From the NCBI RefSeq assembly GCF_007827595.1, contig NZ_VISR01000021.1:124001-188000 (forward strand): a DNA stretch of 64,000 nucleotides, in the 5' to 3' direction. Below, piece by piece: positions 34,213-41,855 of this stretch; the first letter of the stretch is position 1; each line of letters starts with the position of its first letter. The stretch comes from Streptomyces sp. BK340 (lineage in GTDB: Bacteria; Actinomycetota; Actinomycetes; Streptomycetales; Streptomycetaceae). The position numbers and the translations under genes are program-made. The notes below the pieces were generated by a model. That model was not told where the DNA came from. It was given only the letters and a program-made list of their open reading frames with translations, and did no database searches.

Positions 34213-35626
34213 CCACATCCGTCTCAACCACGTCGACGGCAAGGAGGTATCGGCCGCCTCCGGTGCCACCGTGCCGCTGGTCGAGCCGGCCACCGGACTC
34301 CTCCACGGCACGGCACCGCTCTCCGGCCGCGTGGACGTGGACCTGGCCTGCCGGGCGGCCGAGCGGGCCCTGCCCGGCTGGTCGGCCACGACTCCGGCAC
34401 AGCGGCAGACCGCGCTGCTGCGCATCGCCGACGCCCTGGAGCGGGAGGCGGACGCGCTGGCGGACGCCGAGGTGACCGACACCGGCAAACCGCGCGCGCT
34501 CTTCCTGGCGGACGAACTGCCCGCGGTCCTGGACGTGTTGCGGTACTTCGCCGGGGCCGCCCGGAACCTGCCGGGCGCCGCCGCGGCCGAGTACACGCCG
34601 GGCCGTACCTCCGTCCTGCGGCGCGAACCGGTCGGCGTCTGCGCGCAGATCACCCCGTGGAACTACCCGCTGATGATGGCCGTCTGGAAGGTCGCCCCCG
34701 CGCTGGCCGCCGGCAACACCGTCGTCCTGAAACCGTCCGACACCACGCCGTCGTCGGCCACGCTCCTCGCCCGGCTGGCCGCCGAGCATCTGCCGCCCGG
34801 AGTGCTCAACGTGGTGTGCGGCGACCGCGACACCGGGCGCGCCCTCGTGGCCCACCCGGACGTGCGGCTCGTCGCCGTCACCGGCAGCGTCCGCGCCGGA
34901 CAGGAGATCGCCGCGGCGGCGGCCGCCGACCTCAAGCGGCTGCACCTCGAACTCGGAGGCAACGCTCCGGTGTTGGTCCACGACGACGCCGATCTCGACG
35001 ACGCGGTCGCGCAGTTGTCATCGCTGGCCTTCTACAACGCGGGGCAGGACTGCACTGCCGCCACCCGGATCCTCGTCCACCGCCGTGTGTACGAGATCTT
35101 CCTGGACGCCTTCGCCGACCGGGCCGCGCGGCTGCTGCCCGGCGGCCCGGGCGACGCGCGCGCCGACTTCGGCCCGCTCGCGAACGCCGCCCAGCTCGCC
35201 TCCGTGCGCGGCCTGCTGGAGCGGCTCCCGGACCACGCCGAGGTGGTCACCGGTGGCGGTGCCCTCGACCGTCCGGGCTACTTCCATGAGGCCACGGTGG
35301 TCGCCGGGGCCCGGCAGGAGGACGAGATCGTGCGCAGCGAGGTGTTCGGCCCGGTCGTCACCGTGCAGCCGTTCAGTGAGGAGTCCGAGGCTTTCCGTAT
35401 GGCGAACGCCGTTCCCCAGGGACTGGCCGCGAGTGTCTGGACCCGCGACCACGACCGGGCGATGCGGGCGAGCCGGGCACTGCACACCGGCATCGTCTGG
35501 GTCAACACCCATGGCACGACAGTCTCGGAGATGCCACACGGCGGTGTGCGCCACTCCGGTTACGGCAGCGACCTCTCTCTGACCGGCCTGCTCGACTACA
35601 CACAGGTCAAGCACGTCATGTTGTGA
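34205..35626 (+). CDS. Aldehyde dehydrogenase (aminobutyraldehyde / betaine-aldehyde type)
   Basis: A 473-residue NAD(P)-dependent dehydrogenase. Visible: ITPWNYPLMMAVWKVAPALAA, LELGGNAPVLV with the catalytic Glu, and the Cys in YNAGQDCTAATR. The GQDCT form is common in gamma-aminobutyraldehyde and betaine-aldehyde dehydrogenases. It would turn the amine-oxidase product into an omega-amino acid such as 4-aminobutyrate. GTG at 34205 overlaps the oxidase gene by 8 bp. It is the last gene of the rightward operon. Confidence 0.92.
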   Translation: MADHIRLNHVDGKEVSAASGATVPLVEPATGLLHGTAPLSGRVDVDLACRAAERALPGWSATTPAQRQTALLRIADALEREADALADAEVTDTGKPRALFLADELPAVLDVLRYFAGAARNLPGAAAAEYTPGRTSVLRREPVGVCAQITPWNYPLMMAVWKVAPALAAGNTVVLKPSDTTPSSATLLARLAAEHLPPGVLNVVCGDRDTGRALVAHPDVRLVAVTGSVRAGQEIAAAAAADLKRLHLELGGNAPVLVHDDADLDDAVAQLSSLAFYNAGQDCTAATRILVHRRVYEIFLDAFADRAARLLPGGPGDARADFGPLANAAQLASVRGLLERLPDHAEVVTGGGALDRPGYFHEATVVAGARQEDEIVRSEVFGPVVTVQPFSEESEAFRMANAVPQGLAASVWTRDHDRAMRASRALHTGIVWVNTHGTTVSEMPHGGVRHSGYGSDLSLTGLLDYTQVKHVML

Positions 35627-35782
35627 GGGTGGACAGGTGCCTGCCGAACGCCTCAGTTTCCTACCGGAGGCATCAGGATTCCCACACGACTGTGGCCGGA
35701 TTGCGCATCTGACGGGTGTTCGAACATCGCGATACTCAGGGCTGGGCAATCCGCCCCAAACTCCCGCCTTCGGAGGCCACTG

Positions 35783-35983
35783 ATGCCCCAGACCAGTGTT
35801 CAGACCGCGGCAGTGCTCGAAGCCTGGCTGTCCGGTGCCGAGAGCGCCTACGGCCAGCTCAACCCAGCCGGGCCGCTGTACGTCGGCGGCGCCGCCGCCG
35901 AGGCCGCGCTCACCGACCCGAGCGACTCCCTGTACGGCTTCTGTTCCAGCCCGAGCGGGTCGCACGGCAGCTGGTGCTGCTGA
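35783..35983 (+). CDS. Class II lanthipeptide precursor peptide (lanA)
   Basis: A 66-residue peptide directly before a LanM synthetase gene. GGAGG lies 6 nt before the ATG. The first about 50 residues form an acidic, Ala-rich leader with a double-glycine at 35-36 (YVGGAAAE). The tail from residue 54 is CSSPSGSHGSWCC: three Cys (54, 65, 66) and five Ser (55, 56, 58, 60, 63), enough for up to three lanthionine rings. If cleavage occurs after GG36, the core would be 30 residues and also hold Thr44, Ser47 and Ser49. I do not recognise this core from a known lanthipeptide. The closing WCC with adjacent Cys is unusual. Confidence 0.85.
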   Translation: MPQTSVQTAAVLEAWLSGAESAYGQLNPAGPLYVGGAAAEAALTDPSDSLYGFCSSPSGSHGSWCC

Positions 35984-36010
35984 TCGTCCACGGTGCCTTC
36001 GGGCCCCGGC

Positions 36011-36043
36011 CGGGGAACCGCGCGCTGCTCGCGCGGTTCCCCG
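36011..36043 (+). terminator. Intercistronic hairpin between precursor and synthetase
   Basis: A perfect 14-bp stem (36011-36024 with 36030-36043; arm CGGGGAACCGCGCG) and a 5-nt loop CTGCT. It lies 27 bp after the precursor stop and 36 bp before the LanM start. It can work as a partial terminator or 3' stabiliser so that precursor is made in excess of enzyme, as in other lantibiotic operons. Confidence 0.8.
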
Positions 36044-36078
36044 CGTCTCGTTCGGTCGACTGGAAGAGAGGGTGGAAG

Positions 36079-38901
36079 GTGAGCGGATCGGCGCCGGACG
36101 GCGTGGACGAGTCCGAGTGGTTCGCCGGGCCTGTACGGAGCATGGCTCGGCCGTGGCGGGACGAGTTGGCAGGGCGTCTGGCGGCCGTGACCGCGCTGGA
36201 CCGCAACGAGCGGGACGTGGTGCTGGAGGCGGGTCACACCGCCCTGGTCAGGTCGTTGCACGCCAAACTCTCCCGCCTCCTCCTGGTCGAACTCCACGCG
36301 CTGCGCCTGGCCGGCGGCGCCGGTCCGGACGCCGGGGGCACGGCCGACACGAGGACGTGGGCCGCGTTCGTCGAGCAGGCCGGTGCGGAGGGCTATCTCG
36401 ACAAGCTGGCCGACCGGTACCCGTGTGCCGGCCGGCGGGTCGCCTCGGTGGCACGGATGTCGGTCGCGGCCGCGGCCGGGTTCGCGCAGCGGCTCGCCGC
36501 GGACCGGGCACTGCTGCACCCGCTGCTCGGGGGTCCGGCTGGGCCGATGCACGCCGTGACGTTCGGGGCGGGCGACAGCCACCGGGGCGGTCTGACGGTG
36601 AGCCGGGTCGACTTCGCCGGCGGCAGCGTCATGTACAAACCCCGGCCGTCCGAGGCGGACGTGGCTCTGGGCGCGCTGTTGACGGAGCTGTTCTCCGACT
36701 TCCCCGGCGCCCCGGCACCGGACGAACGGATCCGCGTGCCAGGGACGCTGGCGCGCGAGGGCTACGGCTGGGCCGAGTTCGTCCACCACCGGTACTGCGC
36801 GGACGACGCCGAACTCGCCTCTTTCTACCGCAACATGGGGCACTGGCTGGCCGTGCTGCGTTTCACCGGCGGCACCGACATGCATGCCGAGAACATGATC
36901 GCCGCAGGTCCGGTACCGGTGATCGTGGACGCCGAGACGCTCTTCGACTCCCCCGCGCCCTTCCCGCCCAGTGGCCGGGGTGACGCGGTGGACGTGGCAG
37001 CGGCGGCCATCCGCCGGACGGTGCTGCGCACCGGGCTGCTGCCCGTGCGCGGCACCGGGTTCGCGCTCGGCGGCGTGGACATCTCCGGGGTGGGGGCGCT
37101 GCCCGGCCAGCAGCCGCTGATCCCGAACCCGGTGATCGCGGACGGCGGCACCGCGGCGGCCCGCTTCCAGGTGGACCTGGTGGCGATGCCCACCGCCGGA
37201 AATCACCCGAGCCCGACCCCCGTGCTGAGCACGTACTGGGACCGGATCCTGGCCGGCTTCCGCGAGATGACCGCGCACCTGCTCCGGCCCGGCGCGGATC
37301 CGTACCGTCTGCTGGCCCGCTTCGAAGGCGCCCGGGCACGCCGGATCCTGCGACCGACCCAGGCGTACGTCGACATCGGCCGCATGCTGTGGCATCCGGC
37401 GTCGTTGCACGACGAGGCCTCGGCCGTCGAGCGGGCCCGGGACATCCTGCTGCGCAACGCCGAGGTGCTGCCCGGTGCGCCGACCGAGCACACGGCCGTC
37501 GACGGCGAGATCGCGGACCTCCTGGCCGGCGACGTGCCGATGTTCGGCTTCACCGTGGACGAGGCCGCCGTACGGAACACGGTCGAGGACTGGCGCACCG
37601 CCGACTTCGCGCTGGAGGAGTCGGTGATCCAGGACGCGCTGGTGGGCGCGTACCTGAACGAGCGGTCGCTGCCGGCGCGGGTGCAGGCCGCCGCCCATGA
37701 GCCGCACGCCCGTGACCGGGAGCGGCGCCGCCGGGAGCAGGCCGCGCGGATGGTGCGGCGGCTGTGCGACGGGGCGGTGCGCGGTGAGGACGGTACGGCG
37801 ACCTGGATCAGCCCGGTCTTCACCCCTGCCGGATGGTCCATCAGGGTGCTGCCCGCCGACCTGTACACCGGGCAGGGCGGGGTGGTGCTGACGCTCGCGG
37901 AGTACGCGGCCGAGGTACGGGCCGGGCGGGCGGACGAGGTGCCCGGCGTCACCGAGACGTTCGACGGCGCGCTGCGCGTGCTGATGAGTACCGAGGACCG
38001 GACCCCCACCCCGTCGGCCGGGGCGTTCAGCGGCGCCGCGTCGCAGGTGTGGACGTGGCTGGCGTTGCACCGGGTGCTGGGTGAGAGCCGGCTGCTGGAG
38101 CGGGCCGCCGCGAGGGCGGTGCTGCTGGAGGGCCGTCTGGTCGAGGACGACGTCGAGGTGGATCTCCTCAACGGGGCGGCCGGTGGCATCGTCCCGCTGC
38201 TCAACCTGGCCGCGGCGACCGGGCAGGACCGCTGGCTCGCCGCGGCGGCGCACATCGGCCGCCGGCTGACGGGGCTGGCCACGGTCGACGCGAGCGGTGC
38301 CCGCTGGACGACCCGGCTCAACCCGGAGGGCATCGGCGGCTTCGCCCACGGAGCGACCGGCATCGGCTGGGCGCTGTCCCGGCTCGCCCTGAGCGAAGCC
38401 GGTTCCGCGGCCGAGCGCCACGACTGGGCCCGCCTGGCCGAACTGGCCTTCGCCTACCAGGAGTCCCTCTACCAGCCGAGCCACGGCAACTGGCTCGACG
38501 TCCGCATCGGCGCCGAGGAGGACTTCTTCACCAGCTGGTGCCACGGCAGCGCGGGCATCGGGACCGGCATGCTCGACCTGCACCGGCGCACCGGCGATCC
38601 GGCCCACCTCGACATGGCCCGCCGGGCCGCACAGGCCTGTGCGGCGGAGGGCTTCGGCTGGAGCCACACGCTGTGCCACGGCGATCTCGGCCTCTGGCAG
38701 TTCCTCACGTCCATGAACGTCGGCGACCCCGCCGACCTGGACGGCGAGATACTCACCAGCCTCGAACAACGCGGCCCGGTCGGCGGCCTGGCCCGCGAGG
38801 CGTTCTCCCCGAGCCTCATGTCGGGCCTCGCAGGAGTCGTCCACACGCTCCTGCGGATGCACGGGTCGGCATCCTTGCCGGATCCCCTGGTCCTCGACTG
38901 A
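36079..38901 (+). CDS. Class II lanthionine synthetase LanM
   Basis: A 940-residue bifunctional enzyme that dehydrates Ser/Thr in the precursor and then closes thioether rings. The N-terminal dehydratase (kinase-like, DUF4135) shows MYKPRP near residue 185, GGTDMHAEN near 265 and VDAETLF near 284, matching the Lys, Asp/His/Asn and Asp/Glu of the phosphorylation and elimination site. The C-terminal LanC-like cyclase (from about 600) has the zinc ligands in WCHGSAG (near 820) and LCHGDLG (near 865). GTG at 36079 follows GAGAGG by 7 nt; the frame is open to 35716 but that part overlaps the precursor gene in another frame. No transporter, leader peptidase or immunity gene follows. Confidence 0.95.
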   Translation: MSGSAPDGVDESEWFAGPVRSMARPWRDELAGRLAAVTALDRNERDVVLEAGHTALVRSLHAKLSRLLLVELHALRLAGGAGPDAGGTADTRTWAAFVEQAGAEGYLDKLADRYPCAGRRVASVARMSVAAAAGFAQRLAADRALLHPLLGGPAGPMHAVTFGAGDSHRGGLTVSRVDFAGGSVMYKPRPSEADVALGALLTELFSDFPGAPAPDERIRVPGTLAREGYGWAEFVHHRYCADDAELASFYRNMGHWLAVLRFTGGTDMHAENMIAAGPVPVIVDAETLFDSPAPFPPSGRGDAVDVAAAAIRRTVLRTGLLPVRGTGFALGGVDISGVGALPGQQPLIPNPVIADGGTAAARFQVDLVAMPTAGNHPSPTPVLSTYWDRILAGFREMTAHLLRPGADPYRLLARFEGARARRILRPTQAYVDIGRMLWHPASLHDEASAVERARDILLRNAEVLPGAPTEHTAVDGEIADLLAGDVPMFGFTVDEAAVRNTVEDWRTADFALEESVIQDALVGAYLNERSLPARVQAAAHEPHARDRERRRREQAARMVRRLCDGAVRGEDGTATWISPVFTPAGWSIRVLPADLYTGQGGVVLTLAEYAAEVRAGRADEVPGVTETFDGALRVLMSTEDRTPTPSAGAFSGAASQVWTWLALHRVLGESRLLERAAARAVLLEGRLVEDDVEVDLLNGAAGGIVPLLNLAAATGQDRWLAAAAHIGRRLTGLATVDASGARWTTRLNPEGIGGFAHGATGIGWALSRLALSEAGSAAERHDWARLAELAFAYQESLYQPSHGNWLDVRIGAEEDFFTSWCHGSAGIGTGMLDLHRRTGDPAHLDMARRAAQACAAEGFGWSHTLCHGDLGLWQFLTSMNVGDPADLDGEILTSLEQRGPVGGLAREAFSPSLMSGLAGVVHTLLRMHGSASLPDPLVLD

Positions 38902-38928
38902 TCCAGGCGGGTCAATCGAGGACCAGGG
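38885..38928. terminator. Bidirectional terminator formed by the ends of two genes
   Basis: A 17-bp stem with one mismatch (38885-38901 and 38912-38928) and a 10-nt loop. The arms contain the last codons and the stop codons of both convergent genes, which is why LanM and its neighbour both end in LVLD. Confidence 0.85.
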
Positions 38929-39925
38929 CCAGCGCCTCCTTCAGGTTGTGCTCGGCGATGTCCGCCATCGCCGCCCGGTGGGGGAAGTCCCCGTCGAGCA
39001 GCCGCAGCGGACCCGTCGTGAGGGAGAGACGCCGGGCGAGCGTGTAGAGCGCGAGGCGGTTCTCGTCCAGGCCGTCCACCGCCAGTGGCCGGTAGGCGTC
39101 GTGCAGGCGGATCCGCAGGAAGACGTGCTCCCACTCGACGTCGAAGTACATCGAGCCCTCGATGTCGATCGCCACGGGGTACCCGGCCGCGTCGACCAGC
39201 ACGTGGTCGGGCCCGAGTTCGCCGTGCAGGACCGCGTACTCGGCGCGGGGCCGCACAGCCGCCGCGAGATCCGCCAGCCGCTCCTCCAGCCGGCCGCGGG
39301 CCTCGGCGATCCGCGGATCGCGCGACGCGGCCTCGGCGAGGTCCCGCAGCGCGCGGTCCAGGACGACGTCCTCGCACGACGTCCCCTGTGACGTGCCGCC
39401 GCCGTCGACCACGGCCACCTTGCCGTACGTGGACGCCCGGTGCCGCCCCATCGCCTCCAGCGCCTCTCCGAGCCGCTCCATGACGGGGGCGGCGGCGCTC
39501 GGGTCCCGGGCGAGCAGGTGCTCCAGACTCTCGCCCGGGATGTCCTCGACGATCGCGAGTTCGGCGGGACCGTGGGTGCCCTCGCGGTCGACGAGACGGA
39601 CGGCCGGGACGCGGACGCCGAGCGCGTCCAGCCGGGCGTGGGCGGCCTCGAAGAGGTCGAGCCCGAGGCCGGGCGAGAACGGGTCGGTGAGGTCGTCGTC
39701 GCCCTCGGCCGCCGGCCAGTGGTTCTCGGCGTCGTGCCAGAGGTAGGCGATCGCCGTCGTCGCGTCGTCCAGCACCAGGCGGTACACGCCCTTCCTGCTG
39801 CCGCCCGCGACCCGCTCGACCGCCTCCAGCCGCCGCCCGCCGCCCAGCGCGGCCCGGGCCGCCCCCGCCAACTGCTCCCGCGCCACTGCCCTGCCTGCCA
39901 CGTCCCGCACCCGCCCCTCCGTCAC
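38912..39925 (-). CDS. Phosphotransferase-fold (APH-like) protein
   Basis: A 337-residue protein of the aminoglycoside phosphotransferase/choline kinase fold. The catalytic loop reads LHGELGPDHVLVD (the His-Gly-Asp-type loop with Glu and Asp in place of the usual HGDLxxxN) and the following metal loop is AIDIEGSMYFD. The N-lobe has GGSRKGVYRLVLD. The altered loop (D replaced by E, N by D/H) means that catalysis is doubtful or the substrate is unusual. It is convergent with LanM and could be a self-protection or tailoring enzyme, or simply unrelated. The start is uncertain: GTG at 39925 is used; other in-frame GTGs at 39910 and 39901 are near a GAGGGG. Confidence 0.82.
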   Translation of the reverse strand: MTEGRVRDVAGRAVAREQLAGAARAALGGGRRLEAVERVAGGSRKGVYRLVLDDATTAIAYLWHDAENHWPAAEGDDDLTDPFSPGLGLDLFEAAHARLDALGVRVPAVRLVDREGTHGPAELAIVEDIPGESLEHLLARDPSAAAPVMERLGEALEAMGRHRASTYGKVAVVDGGGTSQGTSCEDVVLDRALRDLAEAASRDPRIAEARGRLEERLADLAAAVRPRAEYAVLHGELGPDHVLVDAAGYPVAIDIEGSMYFDVEWEHVFLRIRLHDAYRPLAVDGLDENRLALYTLARRLSLTTGPLRLLDGDFPHRAAMADIAEHNLKEALALVLD

Positions 39926-40131
39926 GGCAACTCGTGCACCCTATGGGGGACGTCGGCGTGGAATCGAGTGAAATCAGCAGGCAGAAGACTGGTGTCAGCG
40001 GCCCGGTCCGGTGGTAGGCGCTGATTCTTGGGACATGCTTTACACGACACGTGCAACTGAGGCCCGGGTCCACACTGTCTGACAGGGAGTCGGGCCCGTC
40101 AGGGCCGAAGATCGAGAGAGTGGGGCGGGGC

Positions 40132-41121
40132 GTGGGACGGCGCAAGGGCAGCATAGGGATCGCACTGGTCACGGGTGCGATGCTGGTGGGCGTGACTGCC
40201 TGCGGCGGTGGGAGCGGCAGCGACAAGGCCGGTGGGGGCGACGCGAAGGCGCCGGGCAAGCCGAGCGCCAGCTCCTCTCCGTCGCCGACGAAGCCCGCGG
40301 GCCCGCCGATGCTGCTGGAGACGATCACCCCGCAGACGGGCAGCACGGTCGGTGTGGCCATGCCGATCTCGGTGGTCTTCACCAACCCGGTGGCGGCGAA
40401 GGCACGGGCTTCGGTCGAGAAGCACATGAAGGTGAGCGCCTCGCAGCCGGTGGCCGGCGCCTGGCACTGGTTCGGCGACAGGCGCGCGGACTGGCGCCCG
40501 AAGAACTACTGGCCCTCCGGTACGACGGTGAAGATCGACGCCGACATGAAGGGCGTCAGCAACGGCAACGGGCGCTACGGCGTGCGCGCCTACACGCACA
40601 CCTTCAAGGTCGGCGACGACGTGCGCGCGGACGTCTCGGTGACCGGCCACACCATGAAGGTGAGCCGCAACGGCAAGGCGGTGCGCACCTTGTCGATCAA
40701 CGCGGGCAGCCCTCAGTACCCGACGTGGAACGGCACCATGGCCGTCATCGACAAGCAGGAGAAGGTCCACATGACCTCCTGCAGCGTCGGCATCAGCTGC
40801 GACAAGGGCAGCCCCAACTACTACGACCTGACGCTGCCCTGGGACGTCCACCTGACCCAGTCCGGCACCTACGTGCACTTCTCGACGGGTGACCCCAACC
40901 CCGGCAGCGGCAGCGCCCGTGGCTCGCACGGCTGCGTCCACCTGTCCATGTCGGACGCCAAGTGGTTCTACGGCCAGGTCAAGCAGGGCGACCCCGTCAC
41001 GATCACCGGCTCGACGCGTGCCAAGGCTTCGCCCGACAACGGCTACGCCGACTTCAACCTCGGATGGGACCAGTGGCTCGCGGGCAGCGCGTCCGGGGAG
41101 GGTTCGACCGCGACCCTGTGA
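40132..41121 (+). CDS. L,D-transpeptidase lipoprotein with Ig-like domain
   Basis: A 329-residue cell-wall enzyme. A lipoprotein signal peptide ends LVGVTACGGG. After a Ser/Pro-rich linker comes an Ig-like domain (about 60-170) and the YkuD catalytic domain (about 180-305), with the active-site motif SHGCVH carrying the nucleophilic Cys. These enzymes make 3-3 cross-links in peptidoglycan or attach proteins and are typical of actinobacteria (LppS/LdtMt2 group). GTG at 40132 is the likeliest start; GTG at 40120 and 40051 are also in frame. Confidence 0.92.
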   Translation: MGRRKGSIGIALVTGAMLVGVTACGGGSGSDKAGGGDAKAPGKPSASSSPSPTKPAGPPMLLETITPQTGSTVGVAMPISVVFTNPVAAKARASVEKHMKVSASQPVAGAWHWFGDRRADWRPKNYWPSGTTVKIDADMKGVSNGNGRYGVRAYTHTFKVGDDVRADVSVTGHTMKVSRNGKAVRTLSINAGSPQYPTWNGTMAVIDKQEKVHMTSCSVGISCDKGSPNYYDLTLPWDVHLTQSGTYVHFSTGDPNPGSGSARGSHGCVHLSMSDAKWFYGQVKQGDPVTITGSTRAKASPDNGYADFNLGWDQWLAGSASGEGSTATL

Positions 41122-41128
41122 CGCACTG

Positions 41129-41176
41129 CGATGGCGTCGCGGTAGGCACTCGATGATGCCGACCGCGACGCCATCG
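41129..41176. terminator. Long bidirectional terminator
   Basis: A 15-bp perfect stem (41129-41143 with 41162-41176), extended after one mismatch by four more pairs (GGCA with TGCC), around a short loop CTCGATGA. It lies between the convergent L,D-transpeptidase and DUF6434 genes. Confidence 0.85.
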
Positions 41177-41239
41177 GCGTGCGTGCCCTTCGGGCCGGGC
41201 GGAGACGTCCGGGTCCGTCCCCGCCCGATGTGGGTGCCG

Positions 41240-41833
41240 TCAGCCGCCGCCGGCGGTTTTGGGGAGTGCGCGGTGGGCGTACCAGGCCTCGAGAGCCTGG
41301 GCCCGGGTGCCTGCGGGGTTCTCGCGGTGCCAGGCACTGGTGAAGCGGTTGAACTCGAACTGCCCCTCGATCTCGCGGGGCCGGGCCGCGTCCGGGCGGG
41401 TGGCGTGCCAGTGGGCGACCGCGTCCGCCAGGGTCCTGCCGGGATTCCCGGCGATGAAGTCGCGCATGAAGGCGTCGAAGTGGAAGCCGGGGCCGATCGC
41501 CTCGATGAAGTACCTCCGCAGGATCTGGCTGCACCGCTGGCCGGCCGGGATCACGGTGCCGCCGTCGACGGGCTCCGCCAACTGCGCGGTCGCCGGGCGG
41601 CGGCGGGCCGGGGCGGCCGGCAGCGGCAGGCCGTCCAGCGCCGCGGCGAGGCGGGCGGTGACCGCCGCCTTGCCGCCGTGCCGCGCGACGCCCATCGTGC
41701 GGGCCAGGCCGGTGAGCTCGTCCAGCGTCCAGTACCAGCGCAGCAGCTCGGCACCGGTGAGGGCGGCCGTCAGAGGCGGCCTGGACTCGACAGATGTCGC
41801 ACTGGTGTTCTGGTTCTCGTTCATGGCCGTCAT
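41240..41833 (-). CDS. SAP-like / DUF6434 protein
   Basis: A 197-residue protein with two parts. The first (about 20-75) has a SAP-like helix-extended loop-helix (LLRWYWTLDELTGLARTMGV, GGKAAVTARLAAALDGL), a motif often used for DNA binding. The second (about 90-190) matches what I know as DUF6434 (PAGQRCSQILRRYFIEAIGPGFHFDAFMRDFI cut short here: key parts are CSQILRRYF and FNRFTSAWHRENP). The function is unknown; similar proteins are widespread as single genes. An alternative start is ATG at 41824. Confidence 0.78.
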   Translation of the reverse strand: MTAMNENQNTSATSVESRPPLTAALTGAELLRWYWTLDELTGLARTMGVARHGGKAAVTARLAAALDGLPLPAAPARRRPATAQLAEPVDGGTVIPAGQRCSQILRRYFIEAIGPGFHFDAFMRDFIAGNPGRTLADAVAHWHATRPDAARPREIEGQFEFNRFTSAWHRENPAGTRAQALEAWYAHRALPKTAGGG

Positions 41834-41855
41834 TCTGCCGGACCGCGTCCCGTGC

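Noticed and set aside
30868-34653. A 1261-codon open frame on the minus strand
   Set aside because: It is antisense to the PotC-, PotA-, amine oxidase and part of the aldehyde dehydrogenase genes, all of which have complete motifs. The product is repetitive Gly/Gln/Arg without domains.
35716-36078. Upstream extension of the LanM reading frame
   Set aside because: It overlaps the precursor gene in another frame, is Arg-rich without LanM similarity, and the GTG at 36079 has a properly placed ribosome binding site.
35848-38862. A 1004-codon minus-strand frame opposite LanM
   Set aside because: Antisense shadow of LanM, whose dehydratase and zinc-site motifs are all on the plus strand.
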